From: an uncultured Solirubrobacterales bacterium
GTDB lineage: Bacteria > Actinomycetota > Thermoleophilia > Solirubrobacterales > Solirubrobacteraceae
Assembly: GCA_903959665.1 (NCBI GenBank)
Contig: CAJBXY010000060.1
Coordinates: 1 to 6,800, forward strand
Direction of reading: 5' to 3'
DNA: 6,800 nucleotides
A program made the position numbers and the translations under genes. This document shows, in pieces, positions 1 to 6,011 of this stretch. Numbering within the stretch: the first letter of the stretch is position 1; each line of letters opens with the position of its first letter. Under the pieces are notes generated by a model. That model was not told where the DNA came from, searched no databases, and saw nothing but the letters and a program-made list of their open reading frames with translations.

Positions 1-89
1 CGCTTCAGGCCCCATTGGCGCGTGATGCTCGCAGGACTGGGCGCGCGGTGTCGGCAGAGGGAGGGCTGGCGCGGCTAATCTGTCGAATC
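1..89. other. Upstream edge; no complete gene seen
   Basis: These 89 bases precede the phosphohexomutase start. The plus frame beginning at base 2 closes at TGA 23-25 and the frame beginning at base 1 closes at TAA 76-78, so either could be the tail of an upstream gene. Too little remains to recognise one. The phosphohexomutase frame is itself open to the left edge, but this part (rich in Arg and Ala) does not resemble the family's N-terminus. Confidence 0.4.
76..81 (+). promoter_or_regulatory. -10-like TAATCT box before phosphohexomutase
   Basis: TAATCT fits the TANNNT consensus of sigma-70-type promoters in actinobacteria. It ends 8 bases before the GTG at 90, so transcription would begin at or next to the start codon and give a leaderless mRNA. 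There is no convincing Shine-Dalgarno before this GTG, which agrees with that reading. No good -35 hexamer is visible 16 to 18 bases upstream. This is inferred from position and motif only. Confidence 0.35.
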
Positions 90-1463
90 GTGAAAGTTCC
101 CAGTGAGATCTTCAAGGCCTACGACATCCGTGGCCTCTACGGCGAGCAGATCGACGGCGACCTGGCCGAAGCGATCGGGCGAGCCTTCGTACGCGTGCTC
201 AGCCAGATGACCGGGCGCGACACCGCCGACCTTGGAATTGGCCTCGGCCACGACATGCGGCTCGAAGCGCCGGAGCTGGCCGAGCGATACCTCCAAGGCA
301 TGCTCTCCGAGGGCGCCCACGTAATCAACATCGGCGAAGTTGGAAGCGAGATGCTCTACTGGCTCGTCGGCAGCCGCGAACTTGATGGTGGGCTGATGTG
401 CACCGCCTCGCACAACCCGAAGGCCTACACCGGCGCCAAGCTGGTTAAGCGTGGAGCGATCGCGCTTTCTGGCGACAGCGGCATCACCGACATCCGCGAC
501 ATGCTTGAGGCTGGGCTCGGGCCGGCGGCGGGCGGCGGCACCTCGGAAGAGATCAAGATCTACAACCCTTTCCGTGCCGCGGCGCTGGAGTTCATTGATC
601 CGGCCGTGATCAAGCCGCTGAAGGTCGTTGTCGACGGCGGCAACGGGATGGCTGGCCCGATGGTTGGTCCGCTGCTTGAGTACCTCGGGCTTGAGCTAGA
701 CAAGAACTACTTCGTCCCCGACGGCAACTTCCCCGATCACGAGCCAAACCCAATGCTGCCGGAGAACCGCGCCTTCATCATGGAACGGGTCGTCGAAACA
801 GGAGCCGACATCGGGATCGCATGGGACGGCGACGCCGACCGCTGCTTCTTCATCGACGACAAGGGCGAGTTCGTGGCCGGTGATTTCTTGACCACGCTGT
901 TGGCCGAAAGCCTGCTCACTAAGCAACCGGGCGCAACGATTCTTTACGACGTCCGTGCTTCGCGCGCAGTCGCCGACACGGTTGAGCGGCTCGGCGGGAC
1001 AGCGCTGATAAACCGCGTTGGCCACGCCTTTTTCAAGACGCGGATGCGCGACGAGGACGCGATCTTTGGCGGCGAAGTTTCCGGCCACTATTACTTCCGT
1101 GACTTTTACTGCGCCGATTCGGGGACGATTCCGGCGTTGCTGATGCTGGAGATCCTTTCTTTGGCCGAGCGGCCGCTGAGCGAGATGCTGGCCGAGCTGA
1201 AGGCCAAGTACTTCATCTCCGGCGAGATCAACTCGGAGGTTGATGACGCCCAGGCCAAGCTTGAAGAGATCGTCGTTATCTACGAAGCCCAAGGGGCGAA
1301 GATCGGCAGGCTTGACGGAGTAAGCGTTGATTTCGACGACTGGCATTTCAACGTTCGCGCCTCGAACACCGAGCCGCTGCTGCGGCTCTGCCTTGAGTCG
1401 CTTGTTTCGGTTGAGGACATGGAAGCCCGCCGCGACGAGGTGCTCGGGTTGATCCGCGCGTGA
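90..1463 (+). CDS. manB: Phosphomannomutase/phosphoglucomutase
   Basis: This cytosolic alpha-D-phosphohexomutase interconverts mannose 6-phosphate and 1-phosphate, and probably the glucose equivalents, supplying GDP-mannose or UDP-glucose for glycan synthesis. With the GTG start at 90 the protein has 457 residues, close to the 463 of Pseudomonas AlgC. It opens with the family hallmark FKAYDIRG (residues 8-15). The phosphoserine loop TASHNP carries Ser107. The metal loop DGDADR is at 246-251 (Asp246, Asp248, Asp250). The sugar-specificity loop GGEVSGH is at 327-333. The C-terminal phosphate-binding loop RASNTEP is at 423-429. All four active-site elements are intact. An in-frame TTG at 15 would add 25 residues unlike the family, so GTG 90 is preferred. 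The stop overlaps the next gene's start as GTGA, indicating translational coupling. Substrate preference (mannose or glucose) cannot be read from the sequence, and the symbol manB is a family-level label (algC/pmm equivalent). Confidence 0.93.
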   Translation: MKVPSEIFKAYDIRGLYGEQIDGDLAEAIGRAFVRVLSQMTGRDTADLGIGLGHDMRLEAPELAERYLQGMLSEGAHVINIGEVGSEMLYWLVGSRELDGGLMCTASHNPKAYTGAKLVKRGAIALSGDSGITDIRDMLEAGLGPAAGGGTSEEIKIYNPFRAAALEFIDPAVIKPLKVVVDGGNGMAGPMVGPLLEYLGLELDKNYFVPDGNFPDHEPNPMLPENRAFIMERVVETGADIGIAWDGDADRCFFIDDKGEFVAGDFLTTLLAESLLTKQPGATILYDVRASRAVADTVERLGGTALINRVGHAFFKTRMRDEDAIFGGEVSGHYYFRDFYCADSGTIPALLMLEILSLAERPLSEMLAELKAKYFISGEINSEVDDAQAKLEEIVVIYEAQGAKIGRLDGVSVDFDDWHFNVRASNTEPLLRLCLESLVSVEDMEARRDEVLGLIRA

Positions 1464-2518
1464 GCGCGCTCTGGGACCAAGAGTCGGCCGAGGCCGCCAG
1501 CGCGCGCGAGCGAGGGATCCACGCTATTCCGCTGCCGACGCCGTTTGGGATTGGGCCAATCAACACATACCTGCTCGACGACGATCCGTTGACGCTGATC
1601 GACACCGGCCCCAACTCGGGCCTTGCGCTCGACGCGCTGGAATCGGAGCTAGCCAAGCTCGGCAAGACGATCGAAGAGCTTGAGCTGATCATCATCAGCC
1701 ATCAGCACATGGATCACCTCGGATTGACCGAGATCATTGCCCGTCGCTCAGGCGCCCCGGTCGCCGCGCTCGCTTCGCTTGCACCGTGCCTCTCCCGCTA
1801 CGACGAATGGATGGAGGCCGACGACCGTTTTGCCGCTGCGGTGATGCTGCGCCACGGCATCCCTGAAGAGACCTGCCTGGCGCTGCGCAGCGTTTCGCGC
1901 TCGTTCCGCGGATGGGGCGCCCCAATGATGGTCACCCAGCCGCTGGCCGAAGGCGACGAATTGAACTTCCGCGACCGCACGCTTACTGTTCACCATCGCC
2001 CTGGCCACTCCCCTTCCGACACGATCTTCTTCGACGCTGAGCACCGCACCCTGCTGGCCGCCGATCACCTGATCGCGAGCGTCTCATCGAACCCGCTGAT
2101 CGCCCGCCCACTCGACGCGCCGCTTGACGAAGCAGACGACGCGGGGCAGCTCGCGCGGCCAAAGTCGCTGATGATCTACCTCGATTCACTTGCCAGAACG
2201 CGCGAGATGGGTCCGATCGATCTAATCCTTCCCGGCCACGGCCCCGGCTTTACAAACCACGTTGAGCTGATCGACGAGCGCTTCCGGCTTCACGAGCGGC
2301 GAGCGGAGAAGCTTTATGGCTTGATCGCCGAGCAGCCACGCAGCGGCTACGAGCTGGCTCAGGCGCTGTGGGGCAACGTCGCCGTGACGCAGGCCTACCT
2401 GACGCTCTCTGAAGCGCTCGGCCACGTTGACGTGCTGATTAGCGAAGGGCGCGTCGCCGAGCGCTTCGACGAGGCCGGGCTCGCCTACTTCGAGGCGACC
2501 AGCTCGCCAACAAGCTGA
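1460..2518 (+). CDS. MBL-fold metallohydrolase, LACTB2-like architecture
   Basis: This is a metallo-beta-lactamase-fold hydrolase of 352 residues. The N-terminal catalytic domain (about 20-265) shows the usual metal ligands: HQHMDH at 81-86, His183 in GHSPSD, Asp202 in AADH, and His260 in LPGHGP. This set fits a binuclear zinc site of the glyoxalase II/LACTB2 type. From about 275 to 345 a helical stretch with a SGYELAQALWG segment looks like the winged-helix tail found in LACTB2-like proteins. An insertion of about 70 residues between the HQHMDH motif and His183 (about 110-165, helical, Arg-rich) may shape the substrate pocket. The GTG start overlaps the mutase stop as GTGA, so the two genes are probably co-transcribed and coupled. 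The substrate is unknown: related proteins act on thioesters, lactones, nucleic acids or phosphodiesters. No signal peptide is seen, so it is probably cytosolic. The last 34 bases overlap the convergent glycosyltransferase. Confidence 0.88.
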   Translation: MSALWDQESAEAASARERGIHAIPLPTPFGIGPINTYLLDDDPLTLIDTGPNSGLALDALESELAKLGKTIEELELIIISHQHMDHLGLTEIIARRSGAPVAALASLAPCLSRYDEWMEADDRFAAAVMLRHGIPEETCLALRSVSRSFRGWGAPMMVTQPLAEGDELNFRDRTLTVHHRPGHSPSDTIFFDAEHRTLLAADHLIASVSSNPLIARPLDAPLDEADDAGQLARPKSLMIYLDSLARTREMGPIDLILPGHGPGFTNHVELIDERFRLHERRAEKLYGLIAEQPRSGYELAQALWGNVAVTQAYLTLSEALGHVDVLISEGRVAERFDEAGLAYFEATSSPTS

Positions 2519-3507
2519 TCGAGCAGCAGCGCGGTTCGATCCCAACTGAACTGGGCGGCGCGGGCGACGCCGGCGGCAGCCAATTGCTCATTGCCGATCG
2601 CAGCGATTATCTGAGCGGCGATCTCAAGCGGATCGTGTGGGTTGGCGTAGAGCGCGCCGTCGGCGGCGACCTCCGGCAGCGCGCCCGCTGCTGCGAGAAC
2701 GGTCGGCACACCGCTGGCCATCGCCTCCAGCGCGGTCAGGCCGAAGCCTTCGTGAAGCGACGGCAGCACGAAGGCGCTGGCGCCGGCGTAGAGGCCCGCG
2801 AGCAGATTCTCGTCAACGTAGCCGAGTGAGCGAACGGTGCTCGCGCGCGCCTGCTCACTGAACTGGGGCCGATCACCGCCAGCCACGACAAGCTCTATTC
2901 CATCGGCGGCAAGCAGCCTGGCCGCCGGCTCCAAGGAGCCAAGGTTCTTGCGCGCCGTCCGGCTGGCGACGCAAAGAACGTAAGGCGAGGAGAGCGAAAG
3001 CTTCGCTCTCGCTTGCTCTGCGTCGGCGGCCGGCGAGAAACGCTGGTCGACTCCGCCGGCGATAACGTGAACCTTCGAGCCGGGCACGCCGAGCAGCTCA
3101 ACCAACTCGGCCTTCGAAAACTCGCTGCCGGTGACTATCGCTTCAGCGCGGCGGGCAACCTGCGGCAGCATCCGGGCCTGGTAGCGGGAGTACAGCTTCG
3201 AATACCAATCCGGTTCGCGCAGGGCAGCGGCATCGAAGATGTGGACGAGGTTGCGCGGGAAGGCCAGCGGAGCGAGGTTGGCCGGGTTGATCAGCAGCGG
3301 CGCATTGGCTCGCCTTGCTTCAAGTGGCAGCGCGACCTGCTCCCAGAGCTGTCCGGCGCGGTGCGTCATCGCAGCCGGCGGCGCGAGCAAGCGGTACTGC
3401 CGCGTGCCAAGAGCCGGCAGCCGTGCTGCGAGCTCACGCGCCCAGCGCTCAACGCCGCCAAGTTCAGGGCGCGAGGAGGCGCGGCAATTGATCAGAACCG
3501 GATAGAT
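2485..3507 (-). CDS. Glycosyltransferase, GT4/GT-B type; start unusual
   Basis: This is a predicted cytosolic or membrane-associated GT-B glycosyltransferase that moves a sugar from a nucleotide or lipid donor. The C-terminal donor-binding half has the EX7E motif in HEGFGLTALEAMASG (the two Glu codons at 2751-2749 and 2727-2725), preceded by YVLCVASRTARKNL and LGYVDENLLAGLYAGASAFVLPS. The N-terminal half has ITGSEFSKAEL-type and GGVD segments. The frame continues upstream of the first canonical start (TTG 3390) and encodes LINCRAS...GGVERWARELAARLP, a typical first strand and Gly-rich loop of this family, so the true start lies before 3390. Between the preceding in-frame stop (TAA 3519-3517, which is also the pdxT stop) and that segment there is no ATG, GTG or TTG. 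The candidates are ATC 3507 (340 residues, used here) or CTG 3495 (336 residues). A sequencing error at the junction is also possible. The gene is last in the rpiR-pdxS-pdxT run. The sugar donor and acceptor are unknown. Confidence 0.83.
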   Translation of the reverse strand: MYPVLINCRASSRPELGGVERWARELAARLPALGTRQYRLLAPPAAMTHRAGQLWEQVALPLEARRANAPLLINPANLAPLAFPRNLVHIFDAAALREPDWYSKLYSRYQARMLPQVARRAEAIVTGSEFSKAELVELLGVPGSKVHVIAGGVDQRFSPAADAEQARAKLSLSSPYVLCVASRTARKNLGSLEPAARLLAADGIELVVAGGDRPQFSEQARASTVRSLGYVDENLLAGLYAGASAFVLPSLHEGFGLTALEAMASGVPTVLAAAGALPEVAADGALYANPHDPLEIAAQIIAAIGNEQLAAAGVARAAQFSWDRTALLLDQLVGELVASK

Positions 3508-3516
3508 GGGGCGAGT

Positions 3517-4080
3517 TTATGCCGCCGCGAGGCGCGCGTCGCGCACGCTCTGGAGAAATAGTTCGTGAACGCGGTCGTCGCTACTGAGCTCAGGATGGAA
3601 AGCGACAACGAGCACCGTCGCTTCGCGCGCAGCCACGCCGTGGCCTTCAACCTCAGCGAGAATCTCAACACCGGGGCCGTGCTCGGCGATCCAGGGGGCG
3701 CGGATGAAGACCGCCGCGACCGGCCCGCCATCGAGCCCCATCTCGAGCGGCGCTTCGAAGCTTCGTACCTGCCGCCCGAAGGCGTTTCGTTCGGCACGGA
3801 TGTCGATGATTCCGAGGTGTTCGCGGTCGAGCATGATCAGGCCGGCGCAGGTGCCGAAGATCGGCTTGCCTGATGAATGAAACGCTCGCAGCGGCTCGGC
3901 GAGCTGCTCGCGCTCTATTCCAAGTGTGATCGTCGTCGATTCACCGCCGGGCAACACGAGTCCGTCAAGTTGATCTAGGTCGGAGGGAACGCGAACTTCG
4001 CGCACGTGCGCTCCGAGCCTCTTGAGCACCGCCCCGTGCGCCTCAAAATCGCCCTGAAGGGCGAGCACGCCAACCGCCAT
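3517..4080 (-). CDS. pdxT: PLP synthase glutaminase subunit PdxT
   Basis: This class I glutamine amidotransferase subunit hydrolyses glutamine and channels ammonia to PdxS for PLP synthesis in a cytosolic complex, usually 12 + 12 subunits. With ATG at 4080 the product is 187 residues (B. subtilis PdxT has 196) and begins MAVGVLALQGDFEAH, the typical family N-terminus. The oxyanion strand LPGGEST, the nucleophile elbow GTCAGL with the catalytic Cys, the ERNAFGRQVRSFE signature, FIRAP, and the His-Glu pair in FHPEL are all present, so the enzyme looks active. Compared with B. subtilis the loop after GTCAGLI is about 8 residues shorter. An alternative start, GTG 4119, overlaps the pdxS stop as GTGA and would add 13 residues (SRLPSPRASGEQ) not expected in the family; it cannot be excluded. 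The stop at 3519-3517 is directly followed, in the same frame, by the glycosyltransferase reading frame. Confidence 0.93.
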   Translation of the reverse strand: MAVGVLALQGDFEAHGAVLKRLGAHVREVRVPSDLDQLDGLVLPGGESTTITLGIEREQLAEPLRAFHSSGKPIFGTCAGLIMLDREHLGIIDIRAERNAFGRQVRSFEAPLEMGLDGGPVAAVFIRAPWIAEHGPGVEILAEVEGHGVAAREATVLVVAFHPELSSDDRVHELFLQSVRDARLAAA

Positions 4081-4115
4081 CTGCTCGCCGCTCGCACGCG
4101 GCGACGGCAACCTGC

Positions 4116-5000
4116 TCACCAGCCGCGGTTGCTCAGAAGCTCAGACTCTTCGAGCTTGCGGGATTCGATCGAATCCATCGCGGCTCCGAGCCCTTCTGAG
4201 GCGCGCAGCACTCGCTCGGGAACCTGATAGTGCGTGGTCGCTTCGACGATCGCTGCGGCGCGTGCCTCAGGATCGGCGCTCTTGAAGATTCCTGAGCCAA
4301 CGAAGACACCTTCGGCGCCGAGCTGCATCACCAGCGAGGCGTCGGCCGGAGTGGCGATACCACCGGCGCAGAACATCACTACCGGCAGTCGCCCACTGGC
4401 GGCAACTGCGCGGACGAGATCGAGCGGCGCAGCGTGATCCTTTGCCGCGGTCGCGATCTCAGCTTCGCTGAGGCCACCAAGCCGCTTGATCTCGCCGTTG
4501 ATCGTGCGCAGGTGGCGAACCGCTTCAACGATGTCGCCTGTGCCGGCCTCGCCCTTAGAGCGAATCATTGCTGCGCCTTCGCCGATCCGGCGCAGCGCCT
4601 CACCGAGATTCGTTGCGCCGCAGACGAACGGCACTTTGAATGGCCACTTGTCGATGTGGTTGGCCTCGTCGGCAGGAGTGAGGACTTCCGACTCGTCGAT
4701 GTAGTCGACCTCCAGAGCTTCAAGAACCTGAGCTTCGGCGAAGTGGCCGATGCGGGCCTTCGCCATTACCGGAATCGTCACCGCCTCTTGAATCGACTGG
4801 ATCATTTCGGGGTCGGACATCCGTGCGACACCGCCATCGCGGCGAATGTCGGAGGGAACGCGCTCAAGCGCCATTACGGCGCAGGCGCCTGCGGCTTCGG
4901 CAATCCGAGCCTGCTCCTGATCGATCACGTCCATGATCACGCCGCCCTTGAGCATCTCTGCCAGGCCGGCCTTTACTTTGAAGGTTGCTTCGTCGCGCAT
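4116..5000 (-). CDS. pdxS: PLP synthase subunit PdxS
   Basis: This is the lyase/synthase subunit of the deoxyxylulose-5-phosphate-independent vitamin B6 pathway. It condenses ribose or ribulose 5-phosphate, glyceraldehyde 3-phosphate and PdxT-derived ammonia to PLP. It is a (beta/alpha)8 barrel of 294 residues, the normal length. Asp24 (GGVIMDV), Lys81 in PVMAKARIGHF and Lys149 in MIRSKGEAGTG fall at the same numbers as the catalytic residues of B. subtilis PdxS. The phosphate-binding FCAGGIATPADA and FVGSGIFKS segments are also intact. The C-terminus ends in RGW, as I recall for actinobacterial members. The ATG at 5000-4998 starts the protein directly at MRDEATFKVKAGLAEMLKGG, as expected. 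The gene lies 60 bases after the RpiR regulator and overlaps, or lies just before, pdxT. A TAGACT box 7 bases before the ATG suggests an additional leaderless promoter. Confidence 0.97.
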   Translation of the reverse strand: MRDEATFKVKAGLAEMLKGGVIMDVIDQEQARIAEAAGACAVMALERVPSDIRRDGGVARMSDPEMIQSIQEAVTIPVMAKARIGHFAEAQVLEALEVDYIDESEVLTPADEANHIDKWPFKVPFVCGATNLGEALRRIGEGAAMIRSKGEAGTGDIVEAVRHLRTINGEIKRLGGLSEAEIATAAKDHAAPLDLVRAVAASGRLPVVMFCAGGIATPADASLVMQLGAEGVFVGSGIFKSADPEARAAAIVEATTHYQVPERVLRASEGLGAAMDSIESRKLEESELLSNRGW

Positions 5001-5007
5001 CGTGCTC

Positions 5008-5013
5008 AGTCTA
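5008..5013 (-). promoter_or_regulatory. -10-like TAGACT box before pdxS
   Basis: On the minus strand TAGACT (TANNNT) ends 7 bases before the pdxS ATG, which predicts a transcript starting at the start codon. No strong Shine-Dalgarno is close by: a GGAG lies about 16 bases upstream of the ATG, too far for usual use. No clear -35 is seen. If real, pdxST could be transcribed independently of rpiR. This rests on motif and spacing only. Confidence 0.35.
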
Positions 5014-5036
5014 CGGCTCCAAGGCGGCCAAAGACT
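5008..5036. repeat. Imperfect dyad between rpiR and pdxS
   Basis: On the plus strand AGTCT-ac-GGC, a 9-base centre, then GCC-aa-AGACT form a two-block inverted repeat with perfect 5-bp outer and 3-bp inner arms. One end covers the TAGACT -10-like box of pdxS. It could be an operator, for instance for the adjacent RpiR protein, or an imperfect RNA hairpin in the rpiR-pdxS transcript. There is no T-tract on the downstream side, so it is not a standard intrinsic terminator. Short arms like these can occur by chance in GC-rich DNA. Confidence 0.35.
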
Positions 5037-5060
5037 ACGCGCCAGAGATTTTGCGCGCGC

Positions 5061-5942
5061 CTACTTGAGGCGGAAAGCTTTGATGCGATCGGCGTAGCGC
5101 TCTGTATCTCGGCTGTAAACGCCGTATGCGAGAGCTTGGATCACGCTCAGCAAGGCGACGTGCGAGCGAACGTAGGCCGGTGAGTTCGACGAGTAGTAGA
5201 GCTGAACCTGAGCCAATTTCGCCACTTCAGAGAGGGTCGCATCGGTAATCGCCAGTGTGCTGCCACCGCGATGACGAGCCAGCTTCATCCCCCGAAGTAC
5301 GAGCGGGTGTGGTCGCCCTGCGGCGAGGCCGATCACGAGCGAGTTCTCGTCGATCCGGCCAAGCCGGCCGAGCGCATCCTGCGAAGGACTCGCGACCGTT
5401 TCGGCCTCAATGTCAAGCAGCATCAGCAGGTGTCGCAGGTATGAAGCGAAGAAGGCCATCTGATCGGTGCCGACGACGAGCACGCGCGAAGAGTTGGCAA
5501 TCGACTCGATTGCCGCTTCGACGTCACGGCGCGAGACCTTGCGTGCAGTCTCCTCAACGTTGAGGTGATCGGCGACGAGCGCCGTTTCAAACTCGTTCTG
5601 GTCGAGCGCAAAGAGCGGCTCTGAGCCGGAGCCGCCGCCCTCCTGGCCGCTGGCGACGCGGCGGCGGTACTCCTCGCGTGCTGCTACCTGAAGTTCAGGA
5701 AATCCTTCGAAGCCAAGCGCCTGCGAGAAGCGCACGACCGTCGAGCTTGAAGTGTTCGCTCGCCTAGCGAGCTCCTCTGCGGTCTGGAACGCGACTTCGT
5801 CGAGATGATCGACGATGTACTGAGCAACGTCCTTTTGTGAGCGCGAGAACTCATCGAAGCGAGCCTCGATGTAGGTGGAAAGGGCCTGATGGCCGCTGCC
5901 CTCGCGCCGCGTGGTCGTGGAAGTACTTCCGGTTGTCTTCAT
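5061..5942 (-). CDS. RpiR/MurR-family regulator (HTH-SIS)
   Basis: This is a DNA-binding regulator of 293 residues. The N-terminal RpiR-type helix-turn-helix spans about 20-95, with FQTAEELARRANTSSSTVVRFSQALGFEGFPEL at 52-84 as the recognition unit. A Gly/Ser-rich linker (about 97-108) leads to a C-terminal SIS domain (about 150-285), which in this family binds sugar phosphates and controls DNA binding. Two SIS ligand motifs depart from the norm: GxGxS reads GTDQM (158-162) and SxSGxT reads GLAAGRPHP (205-213), so the ligand may differ. The first 17 residues are Thr/Ser/Gly-rich and probably disordered. The ATG at 5942 has only a weak AGG nearby, and a TATACG box lies 21 bases upstream. It is first in the run rpiR-pdxS-pdxT-glycosyltransferase, 60 bases before pdxS. 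By position it is a candidate regulator of PLP synthesis; this is inference, as the known PdxST regulators (PdxR) are of the MocR/GntR type. Confidence 0.9.
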   Translation of the reverse strand: MKTTGSTSTTTRREGSGHQALSTYIEARFDEFSRSQKDVAQYIVDHLDEVAFQTAEELARRANTSSSTVVRFSQALGFEGFPELQVAAREEYRRRVASGQEGGGSGSEPLFALDQNEFETALVADHLNVEETARKVSRRDVEAAIESIANSSRVLVVGTDQMAFFASYLRHLLMLLDIEAETVASPSQDALGRLGRIDENSLVIGLAAGRPHPLVLRGMKLARHRGGSTLAITDATLSEVAKLAQVQLYYSSNSPAYVRSHVALLSVIQALAYGVYSRDTERYADRIKAFRLK

Positions 5943-6011
5943 AGGCCTGCTCTGTTTCGACGCCGTATACCCCTCTTCCTTCCCAATTCAGACAAGAGCT
6001 AGGATCGAGCG
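5943..6011. promoter_or_regulatory. Divergent intergenic region with two -10-like boxes
   Basis: These 69 bp separate the rpiR start from the small plus-strand gene and must hold both promoters. On the minus strand TATACG (5969-5964), part of the palindrome GTATAC, would give a 5' leader of roughly 15 bases before rpiR. A TTGTCT upstream is 20 bases away, which is too far for a good -35. On the plus strand TAGGAT (6000-6005) ends 6 bases before the GTG at 6012. Its AGGA could instead act as a Shine-Dalgarno, so leaderless and leadered starts cannot be separated here. A pyrimidine run occupies plus-strand 5970-5984. Confidence 0.4.

Noticed and set aside
15..89. N-terminal extension of the mutase from TTG 15
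   Set aside because: The 25 added residues are Arg/Ala-rich and unlike the family, whose proteins begin just before FKAYDIRG. A -10-like box at 76-81 also places the start at GTG 90.
696..1346. Long minus-strand open frame of 216 codons opposite the mutase
   Set aside because: It is a shadow of a strongly supported gene in GC-rich DNA; it shows no recognisable domain, start signal or place in an operon.
3013..3561. Plus-strand open frame of 182 codons opposite the glycosyltransferase
   Set aside because: The minus strand here encodes clear glycosyltransferase motifs, and the plus-strand product has none.
4434..5183. Plus-strand open frame of 249 codons opposite pdxS and the rpiR end
   Set aside because: It runs antisense across two well-supported genes and their spacer. 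Its product is low in plausible motifs, and its openness follows from the codon use of pdxS.
5965..5970. GTATAC palindrome as an operator
   Set aside because: It is six bases with no extended symmetry on its flanks. It is better read as part of a -10-like box for rpiR.
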